A DNA stretch of 64,000 nucleotides from Nocardioides potassii (lineage in GTDB: Bacteria; Actinomycetota; Actinomycetes; Propionibacteriales; Nocardioidaceae): NCBI RefSeq assembly GCF_021648885.1, contig NZ_JAKJHZ010000007.1:434001-498000 (forward strand), written 5' to 3'. Shown here in pieces: positions 54,251-61,186 of the stretch (position 1 is the first letter of the stretch; every line of letters begins with the position of its first letter). The notes under the pieces are model-generated. The model had not been told where the DNA came from, made no database searches, and was given only the letters and a program-made list of their open reading frames with translations. Made by a program: the position numbers and the translations under genes.

Positions 54251-54823
54251 TCAGCGCACGACGTCGTAGCGCTGGAGCGTGATGCCGTTGGAGTAGGCGG
54301 CGTGCTCGACGAGCTCGAGCTTCGTCTTGTCGAGGGCGGTGCCGTCGACGAACAGCCGCTTGCCGCTGCCGAGCAGGAGCGGGAAGACGAGCAGGTGGTA
54401 GCGGTCGACCAGGCCGGCGGCCGCGAGGCCCTGGGCGAGGGTCGGGCTGCCGTGCACCTGGATCTCGCCGCCCTCGGTCTCCTTCAGCGCCGCGACGTCG
54501 TCGATCGAGCGGAGCACGGTCACCTCGCCGTCGCCCCACGGTGCGGTGTCGCCGTCGAGCGTGGTGGACACGACGTACTTCGGCATCGCGTTGTAGGTGG
54601 CGAACTCCTCCATCGACGGCCACACGGGCGCGAACTCGTCATAGCTCTGGCGCCCGAAGAGCAGTGCCGTCGCCGACTCGGTCTCCCGGCCCTTGATGTC
54701 GTAGGCCGCGGGGTCGAACTCGACGTCCTTGAACGTCCACCCGCCGTGGGGGTGGTTGCCGCCCCCGGGGGAGTCGACGATGCCGTCGAGGCTGATGAAC
54801 TCGGTGATGACGATGGGGCGCAT
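54251..54823 (-). CDS. RibD C-terminal/dihydrofolate-reductase-like protein
   Basis: A 190-residue stand-alone protein of the DHFR-like RibD C-terminal family: MRPIVITEFISLDGIVDSPG, then LLFGRQSYDEFAPVWP, a NADPH-type GGEIQVHGSPTLAQGL and RYHLLVFPLLLGSGKRLF. Members reduce small substrates with NADPH but are mostly uncharacterised. ATG 54823 follows AGGACACC. It is the third gene of an ArsR-AHSA1-RibD-like operon. Confidence 0.87.
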   Translation of the reverse strand: MRPIVITEFISLDGIVDSPGGGNHPHGGWTFKDVEFDPAAYDIKGRETESATALLFGRQSYDEFAPVWPSMEEFATYNAMPKYVVSTTLDGDTAPWGDGEVTVLRSIDDVAALKETEGGEIQVHGSPTLAQGLAAAGLVDRYHLLVFPLLLGSGKRLFVDGTALDKTKLELVEHAAYSNGITLQRYDVVR

Positions 54824-54864
54824 GTCGGTGTCCTGTCTTCGGGCGGGATGGGGGGTGGGTGGTC

Positions 54865-55362
54865 TCAGCCGACGTGCGCCGAGACGAGGTCGTCGATCTG
54901 GTTGATGGCGGACGAGGCGCCCTCGACGACACCCATCGCGAGCACCGTCTGGAGCGCGTCCGCGGTGGCGTACGACGACACGTAGGTGGCCCGGGTGCCT
55001 GCGTCGGTAGCGGTGAACGTGTAGTGCTGCCGCGACTCCGGCATCGCGGTGTTGGCCGCGAAGGTCTCGTCGAGGGCGAAGCCGTCGCGGAACGTGAAGC
55101 CGTCGGGGCGGTCGACCGTGTCGATGTCCCAGTAGGCGTAGTACTTCTCGCCCTCGGGGGTCGTCAGGTAGTAGTTCATCCGGCCGCCGGGGGCCAGCTC
55201 GTGGTCGACGAAGGTGGCCGGGTGGGTCGGCGGGCCCCAGACGCGCTCGAGCTGGCGCGGGTCGGCGTACACCTCCCACACGCGCTCCACCGGCGCGGCG
55301 AAGTCGGCGGTGATGGTGAGGGTGAGGGCCTCGAGGTCGTGCTGGACGTCGGTGACGGGCAT
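54865..55362 (-). CDS. AHSA1/SRPBCC-domain protein
   Basis: A 165-residue START-like protein: LTITADFAAPVERVWEVYADPRQLERVWGPP is its defining N-terminal region (core PVERVWEVYADPRQLE), with HELAPGGRMNYYL and a C-terminal helix (SSAINQIDDLVSAH). The fold makes a hydrophobic pocket; ligand unknown. ATG 55362 has AAGGAC upstream. It begins 4 nt after the ArsR-type regulator, the usual ArsR/AHSA1 pair in Actinobacteria. Confidence 0.88.
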   Translation of the reverse strand: MPVTDVQHDLEALTLTITADFAAPVERVWEVYADPRQLERVWGPPTHPATFVDHELAPGGRMNYYLTTPEGEKYYAYWDIDTVDRPDGFTFRDGFALDETFAANTAMPESRQHYTFTATDAGTRATYVSSYATADALQTVLAMGVVEGASSAINQIDDLVSAHVG

Positions 55363-55366
55363 GGGT

Positions 55367-55750
55367 TCAGTCCTTCTTCGTGTCGGGATCGGTGGTGGTC
55401 GGGGAGGTGCTGGCCTCGGCGGCGAAGAGCTCGTCCATCCGGGAGACCCGGCCTCGCCACAGCGCCTCGAGCTCGGTGAGCATCGCGCCCACCGAGCGGA
55501 CCGCCTCGACGTCGCCGCTGGCGAGGGCCTCGCGGCCCTGCCGGCGCTTGGTGAGGAGGCCCGCCTTCTCGAGCACGGCGACGTGCTTCTGGACGGCCGC
55601 GAAGCTCATGTCGTAGCTCCGCGCCAGGGTCGAGACGGAGTGCTCGCCGGCCAGGACGCGACGCAGGATGTCGCGCCGCGTCCGGTCGGCGAGAGCGTGG
55701 AACCAGGCGTCCGCCCGGTCCTCCCGCTCGGTCTTGGTGGTCTCGGCCAT
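55367..55750 (-). CDS. ArsR-family transcriptional regulator
   Basis: A 127-residue winged-helix regulator: ADRTRRDILRRVLAGEHSVSTLARSYDMS is its N-terminal core (helix-turn-helix STLARSYDMSFAAVQKH). No metal-binding CxC is present, so it is of the non-metal type paired with AHSA1 proteins. ATG 55750 lies 6 nt after TATTTT (55757-55762), so translation is leaderless. A palindromic operator overlaps this promoter, which points to autorepression of the three-gene operon. Confidence 0.88.
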   Translation of the reverse strand: MAETTKTEREDRADAWFHALADRTRRDILRRVLAGEHSVSTLARSYDMSFAAVQKHVAVLEKAGLLTKRRQGREALASGDVEAVRSVGAMLTELEALWRGRVSRMDELFAAEASTSPTTTDPDTKKD

Positions 55751-55760
55751 GCCACAAAAA

Positions 55761-55778
55761 TACAACCAATCAGTTGTA
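55761..55778. promoter_or_regulatory. ArsR-type operator
   Basis: TACAAC-CAATCA-GTTGTA: perfect 6-bp arms around a 6-bp centre, overlapping the -10 hexamer of the ArsR gene and placed 11 bp before its start. It is AT-rich against a high-GC background. Confidence 0.8.
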
Positions 55779-55975
55779 CGTTGTCAAGGGTCGGCTCCTA
55801 GCGGGTGGTCAGGGCCCTCGGATCGCGCCCGCGCATGAGGGCCGAGCCGCTGGGCACTGGTGCCTCCTAGGGGTGGAACCCTCGCCGCTCAGGGGTGGAA
55901 CTCCTCGCGTGCGGCGTACCATCGACGCGGTGCGGGAGCGTGCCGCGATCTCGAAGAGAAGTAGGGGCACCGACC

Positions 55976-57004
55976 GTGCACAGACTCAAGGAGGGTCTCC
56001 GTCTGGGAGACCGCTACCTGCTGGAGGAGCGCATCGCCTCCGGCGGGATGGCCGACGTCTGGCGGGGTCTCGACGAGGTGCTCCAGCGCCAGGTCGCGGT
56101 GAAGATCATGCGGGCCGACCCGGACAACGAGGAGATCTTCGCCGAGCGCTTCCGCGACGAGGCACTGCACTCGGCGGCCCTGCTGCACACCAACATCACC
56201 ACGGTCTTCGACTACGGCGAGGACGACCACCTGTCCTACCTGGTGATGGAGCTGGTCGCCGGCCACCCGCTCTCTACGATCATCCGTGAGCAAGGAGCAC
56301 TGCCGCCCGACACCGTCCGCTCGGTGCTCGCGCAGGCCGCCCTCGCGCTCGGCACCGCCCACGAGGCCGGCGTCGTGCACCGCGACGTGAAGCCGGCCAA
56401 CATCCTCATCCGCGAGGACGGCGTCGTGAAGCTCACCGACTTCGGCATCGCCCGCGCGATGGACGCCATCGGGCACACCCGGGTCGGGGAGATGCTCGGC
56501 ACGCCCAACTACATCAGCCCCGAGCAGGCGACCGGCGAGCAGGCGACGGGTGCCAGCGACCTCTACGCCCTCGGCGTCGTGGCCCACGAGATGCTCACCG
56601 GGGTCCGGCCCTTCGACCGCGGTACGCCGATCGCGACCGCGCTCTCGCACGTCAACGAGCCGCCGCCGCCGCTCGACGACTCCGTCCCGGCCGAGCTGCG
56701 TGCGGTGGTGGCCGCCCTGCTCGAGAAGGACCCTGCCGCCCGCCCGGCCAACGCGCTGGCGGTCGCGGTGATGCTCGGCGTGGCTCCCAGCGAGCTGGCC
56801 GGCCTCGACGTCGACGCCGCGGACGGCGTCAGCGGTGGCTACCTGGTCCTCCCCGTCACACCGGTCACGCCGACGCCGTCCGTCGAGGCGTCCGAGCATC
56901 CGCGCGCCGAGCAGGCCTTCGAGCAGGCCCCCGAGCAGGCGTCCGAGCCGGCCGTCGTCGACACCCCGACCGTGGCCACCCGGCCCGAGGACCTGCTCGA
57001 CTAG
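55976..57004 (+). CDS. Soluble Ser/Thr protein kinase
   Basis: A 342-residue Hanks-type kinase with intact IASGGMADVW, Lys43 (VAVKIM), HRDVKPANIL (Asp137), LTDFGIA and NYISPEQ motifs. After the kinase domain (about 275) there is an acidic Pro/Glu/Val-rich tail without a membrane helix, so it is cytosolic. GTG 55976 follows a GAAGTAGGGG site. TACCAT at 55917-55922 is a probable -10. Two direct copies of AGGGGTGGAAC (55869-55879, 55891-55901) lie upstream, 22 bp apart, and may bind a regulator. Confidence 0.9.
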   Translation: MHRLKEGLRLGDRYLLEERIASGGMADVWRGLDEVLQRQVAVKIMRADPDNEEIFAERFRDEALHSAALLHTNITTVFDYGEDDHLSYLVMELVAGHPLSTIIREQGALPPDTVRSVLAQAALALGTAHEAGVVHRDVKPANILIREDGVVKLTDFGIARAMDAIGHTRVGEMLGTPNYISPEQATGEQATGASDLYALGVVAHEMLTGVRPFDRGTPIATALSHVNEPPPPLDDSVPAELRAVVAALLEKDPAARPANALAVAVMLGVAPSELAGLDVDAADGVSGGYLVLPVTPVTPTPSVEASEHPRAEQAFEQAPEQASEPAVVDTPTVATRPEDLLD

Positions 57005-57035
57005 ACCCCCCACCAGGCGCTCGACCGGGCGTGCG

Positions 57036-57719
57036 TCAGCGCTTGGTCGCCTCGTCGATCAGCGTCGCGAGCGCCTTCGGCTGGGTGAACATCGGCCAGT
57101 GACCCGAGTCGATGTCGACGAGCTCGAGGCGGTTGGCGGACGAGAGCTCCGGGACGTCACCGTCGTCGATCCACTCCTGCGCCTCCGCCGGGCTGAACTC
57201 CGGGCAGATGAGCGTGAGCGGTACGTCGTGGCGCGCCTCGCTGGTCCAGTGCACCTCGCCGCGGGTCACGCCCACGGGCACGGGGATCATCCGGGCGAGC
57301 AGGTCGGACTTGAGCTGCTCGGACATGTCGTCGGAGTCGGGCCCCTCGAACTTCTCCCACCCCGGGAAGGGCATCGCGCCGTCGACCGGCTCGAAGTAGT
57401 CGGCGTACTTCTCGCCGTCCGTCGACGGGAAGCCGCCGATCAGGGCGACGCCCGTGATGGCGTCCGGGCGCTGGTCCGCCGCGGCCCAGGCGAGGGTGCA
57501 CGCGGCCGAGTGACCGACCACGAGCGGGGACCCGTCGGCGGCGTCGACCGCTGCGAGGACCGCCTGCACCTGGTCGTCGTACGACGCCCCGGTGGCGCCG
57601 TCGCCCTGGCCGGGCAGGGTGAGCGGCACGGCGTGGTGCCCGAGCGCCTCGAGCTCGGGGACGACCTGGTCCCACGCCGAGCCGTCGAGCCAGAGTCCGG
57701 CGATGAGCACGATGTCCAT
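57036..57719 (-). CDS. Alpha/beta-hydrolase
   Basis: A 227-residue cytoplasmic alpha/beta-hydrolase: IVLIAGLWLDGSAWDQVVPEL, the nucleophile in LVVGHSAACTLAW, the acid near LTLICPEFSPAEA and the His in DSGHWPMFTQP. The LDGSAW motif resembles esterases of the MenH/PHB-like group. AAGGAG precedes ATG 57719. It is divergent from the WYL regulator, with a perfect palindrome between them, so it is probably that regulator's target. Confidence 0.87.
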   Translation of the reverse strand: MDIVLIAGLWLDGSAWDQVVPELEALGHHAVPLTLPGQGDGATGASYDDQVQAVLAAVDAADGSPLVVGHSAACTLAWAAADQRPDAITGVALIGGFPSTDGEKYADYFEPVDGAMPFPGWEKFEGPDSDDMSEQLKSDLLARMIPVPVGVTRGEVHWTSEARHDVPLTLICPEFSPAEAQEWIDDGDVPELSSANRLELVDIDSGHWPMFTQPKALATLIDEATKR

Positions 57720-57768
57720 GGGTTCTCCTTCATCGGTGGTGTTCGACCCTCGCCTCCACCGTAGAGAT

Positions 57769-57795
57769 GGTTCCGGACGCTCCACGTCCGGAACC
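57769..57795. promoter_or_regulatory. Operator between the hydrolase and WYL-regulator genes
   Basis: GGTTCCGGAC (57769-57778) and its exact complement (57786-57795) flank a 7-bp centre: a perfect 10-7-10 inverted repeat in the 93-bp divergent spacer, 18 bp before the regulator start. Confidence 0.75.
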
Positions 57796-57812
57796 GGTGC
57801 GACCATCTGTCC

Positions 57813-58769
57813 ATGAGTGAGATCAGCCCGACCGCTCGGGCGCTGCGGGCGCTCGACATCCTGCAGGGCCGTCCGGGCATCACCGCGGCGGAGCTGGCGA
57901 CGCGGCTCGGGGTGACCGAGCGGGCGGCGCGTCGCTACGTCGCGATCCTGCGCGAGGCCGACATCCCGGTGGAGTCCACCCGGGGGCCCTACGGCGGCTA
58001 CACCCTCGGCCGCGGGCTGCGGCTGCCGCCGCTGGTCTTCTCCGCGACCGAGGCCCTCGGCCTGGTGATGGCCGCGCTCGACTCCCAGCACGCGGTCGCC
58101 GATCCCGACGACCCGGTGGGCTCCGCGCTCGGCAAGATCCTGCGGGTGCTGCCCAGCAACGTCGCCCGGCAGGCGGTCACCCTCCGGGAGACGGCCCGCG
58201 CCGTGCCGGAGCGCTTCCCGGCGAGGCCGGACCCCGAGGTGACGACCGAGCTGGTCGCCGCCGTGGCCGCCCAGCGCCAGGTGCGCCTCGGCTACCGGAC
58301 GGCCGCGGGCAACGCCCGCACGTTCGAGGTCGACCCGTGGTCAGTCGTCGTGCGCTACGGCCGGTGGTACCTGCTGTGCCACTCCCACCACGCCGACGAG
58401 CTGCGCACCTTCCGCATCGACCGGATCACCGCGGTCGAGACGCTCGAGGGCACCTTCGACGTGCCGGGCGACCTCGATCCAGCGGCGGAGCTCGAGTCCA
58501 ACCTCGGCAAGGGGTGGGAGCACGAGACCCACGTCGTGTTCGAGCAGCCGCTGGAGGAGGTGCGACCGTGGATCCGGCCGACCCTCGGCGAGCTGCGCGC
58601 CCGGCCCGACGGGGGGTGCGAGCTGGTCGGCACCACGAGCAACGCCCAGGCGTACGCCGGCGAGTGGCTGGCCGGCGTACCGCTGCCGTTCACGGTGGCG
58701 GGTGGCCCCGAGCTGAAGGCCGCCGTGGCGGCGGTCGGTGCGCGGTTGACGGCCGCGGTCAGCGGCTGA
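57813..58769 (+). CDS. WYL-domain transcriptional regulator (DeoR-type HTH)
   Basis: A 318-residue regulator. Residues 1-60 are the HTH (RALRALDILQGRPGITAAELATRLGVTERAARRYV in outline; core ELATRLGVTERAARRYV). The WYL domain at about 145-220 has the signature VRYGRWYLLCHS, and a WCX C-terminal extension follows. Such proteins respond to a small ligand or nucleic acid. A weak GACCAT lies 6 nt before ATG 57813. The gene ends within the convergent amidase-like gene by 11 bp. Confidence 0.9.
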   Translation: MSEISPTARALRALDILQGRPGITAAELATRLGVTERAARRYVAILREADIPVESTRGPYGGYTLGRGLRLPPLVFSATEALGLVMAALDSQHAVADPDDPVGSALGKILRVLPSNVARQAVTLRETARAVPERFPARPDPEVTTELVAAVAAQRQVRLGYRTAAGNARTFEVDPWSVVVRYGRWYLLCHSHHADELRTFRIDRITAVETLEGTFDVPGDLDPAAELESNLGKGWEHETHVVFEQPLEEVRPWIRPTLGELRARPDGGCELVGTTSNAQAYAGEWLAGVPLPFTVAGGPELKAAVAAVGARLTAAVSG

Positions 58770-59385
58770 CCGCAACCTCCTGGGCGAGGTTCCAGCCGTC
58801 GGAGATCGGGAGGTAGTCGCCGCTCCAGAAGGTCCCCGGGTCGTACCAGGTCGCGCGCCGGTCGTCGCGCAGGACGCCCATCTCGATGTAGCAGGACGCC
58901 ACGATCTCCGCGCAGAACGCCGCCTCCGGTGTCACGCGCTGGCTGCGCTTGCGCCGCGGGACGTAGGCGTCGCGACCGCGGAGCCAGCGCGCGCCCAGCC
59001 GGGCGATGCTCGGGAACGAGACGCCGTCGAGCCGGGCGATCGTGCGCAGCAGGCCGTCCTCCTCGGCCTGGCCGATCTCGGGCTCGAGCTGGCGCACCCA
59101 CGCGTCCTGGTCGTACTCCGTCTGCCACCTCGACACCGCCTCCCGCAGGTCGTGGAGCTGGACGCCGCGGTGGTGCCCGCCGGTCCAGACGTCCATCTGC
59201 TTCTTGCCGAGCTCGGCGTGGAAGATCAGCGGTGGGAGGTCGTCGACGACGACCGCGATCCCGACATGGTTGACCGGCGAGTTGGTCACCGCGCGGATCG
59301 CGCGGTCGGGGGCGCGACGGCCACGGAAGAGCCAGATGTCGCCGCTGCGCGTGAGGTCGACCGCCTGGTCGAGGGTCAGCACCAT
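58759..59385 (-). CDS. Permuted papain-fold (YiiX/C92-type) amidase-like protein
   Basis: A 208-residue protein with the permuted NlpC/P60 layout: the His comes first in NSPVNHVGIAVVVDD, and the Cys later in EAAFCAEIVASCYIEMGV. That order fits the YiiX/YaeF amidase group. DIWLFRGRRAPDRAIRAVT before the His is typical. There is no signal peptide, so it acts in the cytoplasm. A weak CAGACT lies 7 nt before ATG 59385. Substrate unknown. Confidence 0.75.
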   Translation of the reverse strand: MVLTLDQAVDLTRSGDIWLFRGRRAPDRAIRAVTNSPVNHVGIAVVVDDLPPLIFHAELGKKQMDVWTGGHHRGVQLHDLREAVSRWQTEYDQDAWVRQLEPEIGQAEEDGLLRTIARLDGVSFPSIARLGARWLRGRDAYVPRRKRSQRVTPEAAFCAEIVASCYIEMGVLRDDRRATWYDPGTFWSGDYLPISDGWNLAQEVAVSR

Positions 59386-59424
59386 GCGCGGAAGTCTGCC
59401 CTAGGCACTGGCTACTCTTGGGCG

Positions 59425-59589
59425 ATGCGCGTGTGGAAGATCCTCGGTCTCGCCGGGATCCTGGCCGGTGTCGCCACCGGTGCTGCGGTCGCCCGCGACG
59501 AGCGCGTACGGCGCCACTACGACGCGGGCGAGATCCGCGACCGGCTGCACCAGAAGCACGACGAGGCCGTGGCCCGCGCCGAGGACTGA
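59425..59589 (+). CDS. 54-residue single-helix protein
   Basis: ATG 59425 lies 6 nt after TACTCT (59413-59418), a leaderless start. The product has an N-terminal membrane helix or signal anchor (ILGLAGILAGVATGAAVA) and a charged helix with RDRLHQKHDEAVARAED. Such tiny anchored proteins are common in Nocardioidaceae; function unknown. Confidence 0.6.
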   Translation: MRVWKILGLAGILAGVATGAAVARDERVRRHYDAGEIRDRLHQKHDEAVARAED

Positions 59590-59594
59590 CGCCC

Positions 59595-59681
59595 GCTGGT
59601 CGAGGAAGGCGCCCTGGCGCCTGTCACGAGACCTCGGCACCTCGGTTTCGAGACGGTCGCTGCGCGACCTCCTCAGCCAGC
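59595..59681. repeat. Palindromic dispersed-repeat element (REP/BIME-like)
   Basis: Two related halves in opposite orientation: one starts GCTGGTCGAGGAAGGCGCC (59595-59613) and the other ends GACCTCCTCAGCCAGC (59666-59681). The outer ends pair, and each half also has its own stem, such as GGCGCC repeated. This is the form of extragenic palindromic repeats that I associate with Nocardioides genomes. It covers the lysE stop codon. Confidence 0.55.
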
Positions 59682-60281
59682 GGTGGGAAGTGCGAGGCGG
59701 ACGGCGATCGCGAGCATCACGATCCCGATGAGGACGTCGAGCACCTGCCACGCGCGGGGGTCGGCGAGGCGCGGCGCGGCCAGGCGGGCGCCGTACGCCA
59801 GCCCGGAGAACCACGCGATGCTCGCCACGCACGCACCCAGCGCGAACCACCAGCGACCCGGCGTGCCGTGGGTGCCCGCGATCGAGCCGAGGAGCAGGAC
59901 GGTGTCGAGGTAGACGTGCGGGTTCAGCCAGGTCAGCGCGACCGCCTTGGCGACCACGCCGGCGCGCTGCTCGACCGCCGCCTCGCCCGCAGCGAGGGCC
60001 TGCGGGCGCCGGGCCCGCAGCAGCGACATGACGCCGTACGCCGTCAGGAACGCGACGCCGAGCCAGCGGATCACCTCGACCGCCCACGGCGCGCGGTCGA
60101 CCACCACGCCGATGCCGGCAACGCCCGCGACGATGAGCACGACGTCGGACAGCGCGCAGACCGCGACGACGAGGCCGACGTGGCTGCGGCGCAGGCCCTG
60201 GCGGAGGACGAAGGCGTTCTGCGCGCCGATCGCGACGATGAGGGACAGGCCGGTCAGCAGCCCGGCGACGACGTCTCCCAC
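59673..60281 (-). CDS. LysE/ArgO-family amino-acid exporter
   Basis: A 202-residue membrane protein with six expected helices. The N-terminal LysE signature is LSLIVAIGAQNAFVLRQGLRR, and TWLNPHVYLDTVLLLGS carries the conserved NP motif. It exports lysine and/or arginine. GTG 60281 lies 6 nt after TACATT (60288-60293), a leaderless start. No LysG-type activator is adjacent. Its last codons lie in a dispersed repeat. Confidence 0.9.
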   Translation of the reverse strand: MGDVVAGLLTGLSLIVAIGAQNAFVLRQGLRRSHVGLVVAVCALSDVVLIVAGVAGIGVVVDRAPWAVEVIRWLGVAFLTAYGVMSLLRARRPQALAAGEAAVEQRAGVVAKAVALTWLNPHVYLDTVLLLGSIAGTHGTPGRWWFALGACVASIAWFSGLAYGARLAAPRLADPRAWQVLDVLIGIVMLAIAVRLALPTAG

Positions 60282-60326
60282 GCGGTCAATGTAGAGGTCG
60301 GCTGGACCCGGGCGACCCCGGGACGG

Positions 60327-60344
60327 CCCTGACAGATGTCAGGG
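60327..60344. promoter_or_regulatory. Palindromic operator upstream of the ABC exporter
   Basis: CCCTGACAGATGTCAGGG: perfect 8-bp arms with a 2-bp centre, 59 bp before the ABC ATPase start and 46 bp before the divergent lysE start. The TGACA-N2-TGTCA core is like the sites of NarL/LuxR-type response regulators that control envelope-stress ABC exporters. No two-component genes are in the window. Confidence 0.65.
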
Positions 60345-60402
60345 TCCGCTGGGGGATCTATCCCATGGCAGCGGCTTCCGCGTGGCTGCCAGACTTGCCG
60401 GC

Positions 60403-61185
60403 ATGACGGAGCGACCCACGGGGGAGACGGCGCCGGGCGGTGTCGCAGCGAGCGCGATCGACCTGACGAAGACCTACGGCAAGGGCGAGGCGGAGGTGCG
60501 CGCCCTCGACGGCGTCACCGTCGACCTGATGACGGGGGAGTTCACCGCGGTGATGGGCCCCTCGGGCTCCGGGAAGTCCACGCTGATGCACTGCCTGGCC
60601 GCGCTCGACACCCCGACCTCTGGCGAGGCGGTCGTCGACGGCACCTCGCTGGGCCGGCTCAAGGACAAGGACCTGACCACGCTGCGCCGCGAGCGGGTGG
60701 GCTTCGTCTTCCAGTCGTTCAACCTCGTCCCGACGCTCAGCGCGGAGGAGAACATCCTGCTGCCGCTGAGCCTCGCGAACCGCAAGCCAGACCGTGAGTG
60801 GTTCGACCAGGTCGTGACCGCGGTCGGCCTGCGTGACCGGCTCGGGCACCGCCCCAGCGAGATGTCGGGGGGCCAGCAGCAGCGCGTGGCCTGCGCGCGC
60901 GCCCTGGTGAGCAAGCCGTCGATCGTCTTCGCCGACGAGCCGACCGGCAACCTCGACTCGACCAGCTCGGCGGAGGTCCTCGGCTTCCTGCGCCGCAGCG
61001 TCGACGAGTTCGGCCAGACCGTCGTGATGGTGACGCACGACCCGGTCGCGGCGTCGTACACCGACCGGGTGCTGTTCCTCGCCGACGGTCGCATCGTCGA
61101 CGAGCTCCGCTCGCCCGACCGGGACCAGATCCTCGACAAGATGGCGCGGCTCCAGGACGCGGCGGCCGCGAAGGCGGCGGGCTGA
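60403..61185 (+). CDS. ABC exporter ATPase (MacB/LolD type)
   Basis: A 260-residue ATPase. Walker A is MGPSGSGKSTLMH, the Q-loop is FQSFNLVPTLSAEENI, the ABC signature is MSGGQQQRVACARAL, and Walker B is IVFADEPTGNLDS; the H-loop His is in MVTHDPVAA. The SFNLVPTL and GNLDS forms are typical of MacB/LolD partners of FtsX-type permeases. ATG 60403 lies 7 nt after CAGACT, a weak -10. The permease gene follows after 1 nt. Confidence 0.92.
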   Translation: MTERPTGETAPGGVAASAIDLTKTYGKGEAEVRALDGVTVDLMTGEFTAVMGPSGSGKSTLMHCLAALDTPTSGEAVVDGTSLGRLKDKDLTTLRRERVGFVFQSFNLVPTLSAEENILLPLSLANRKPDREWFDQVVTAVGLRDRLGHRPSEMSGGQQQRVACARALVSKPSIVFADEPTGNLDSTSSAEVLGFLRRSVDEFGQTVVMVTHDPVAASYTDRVLFLADGRIVDELRSPDRDQILDKMARLQDAAAAKAAG

Positions 61186-61186
61186 C

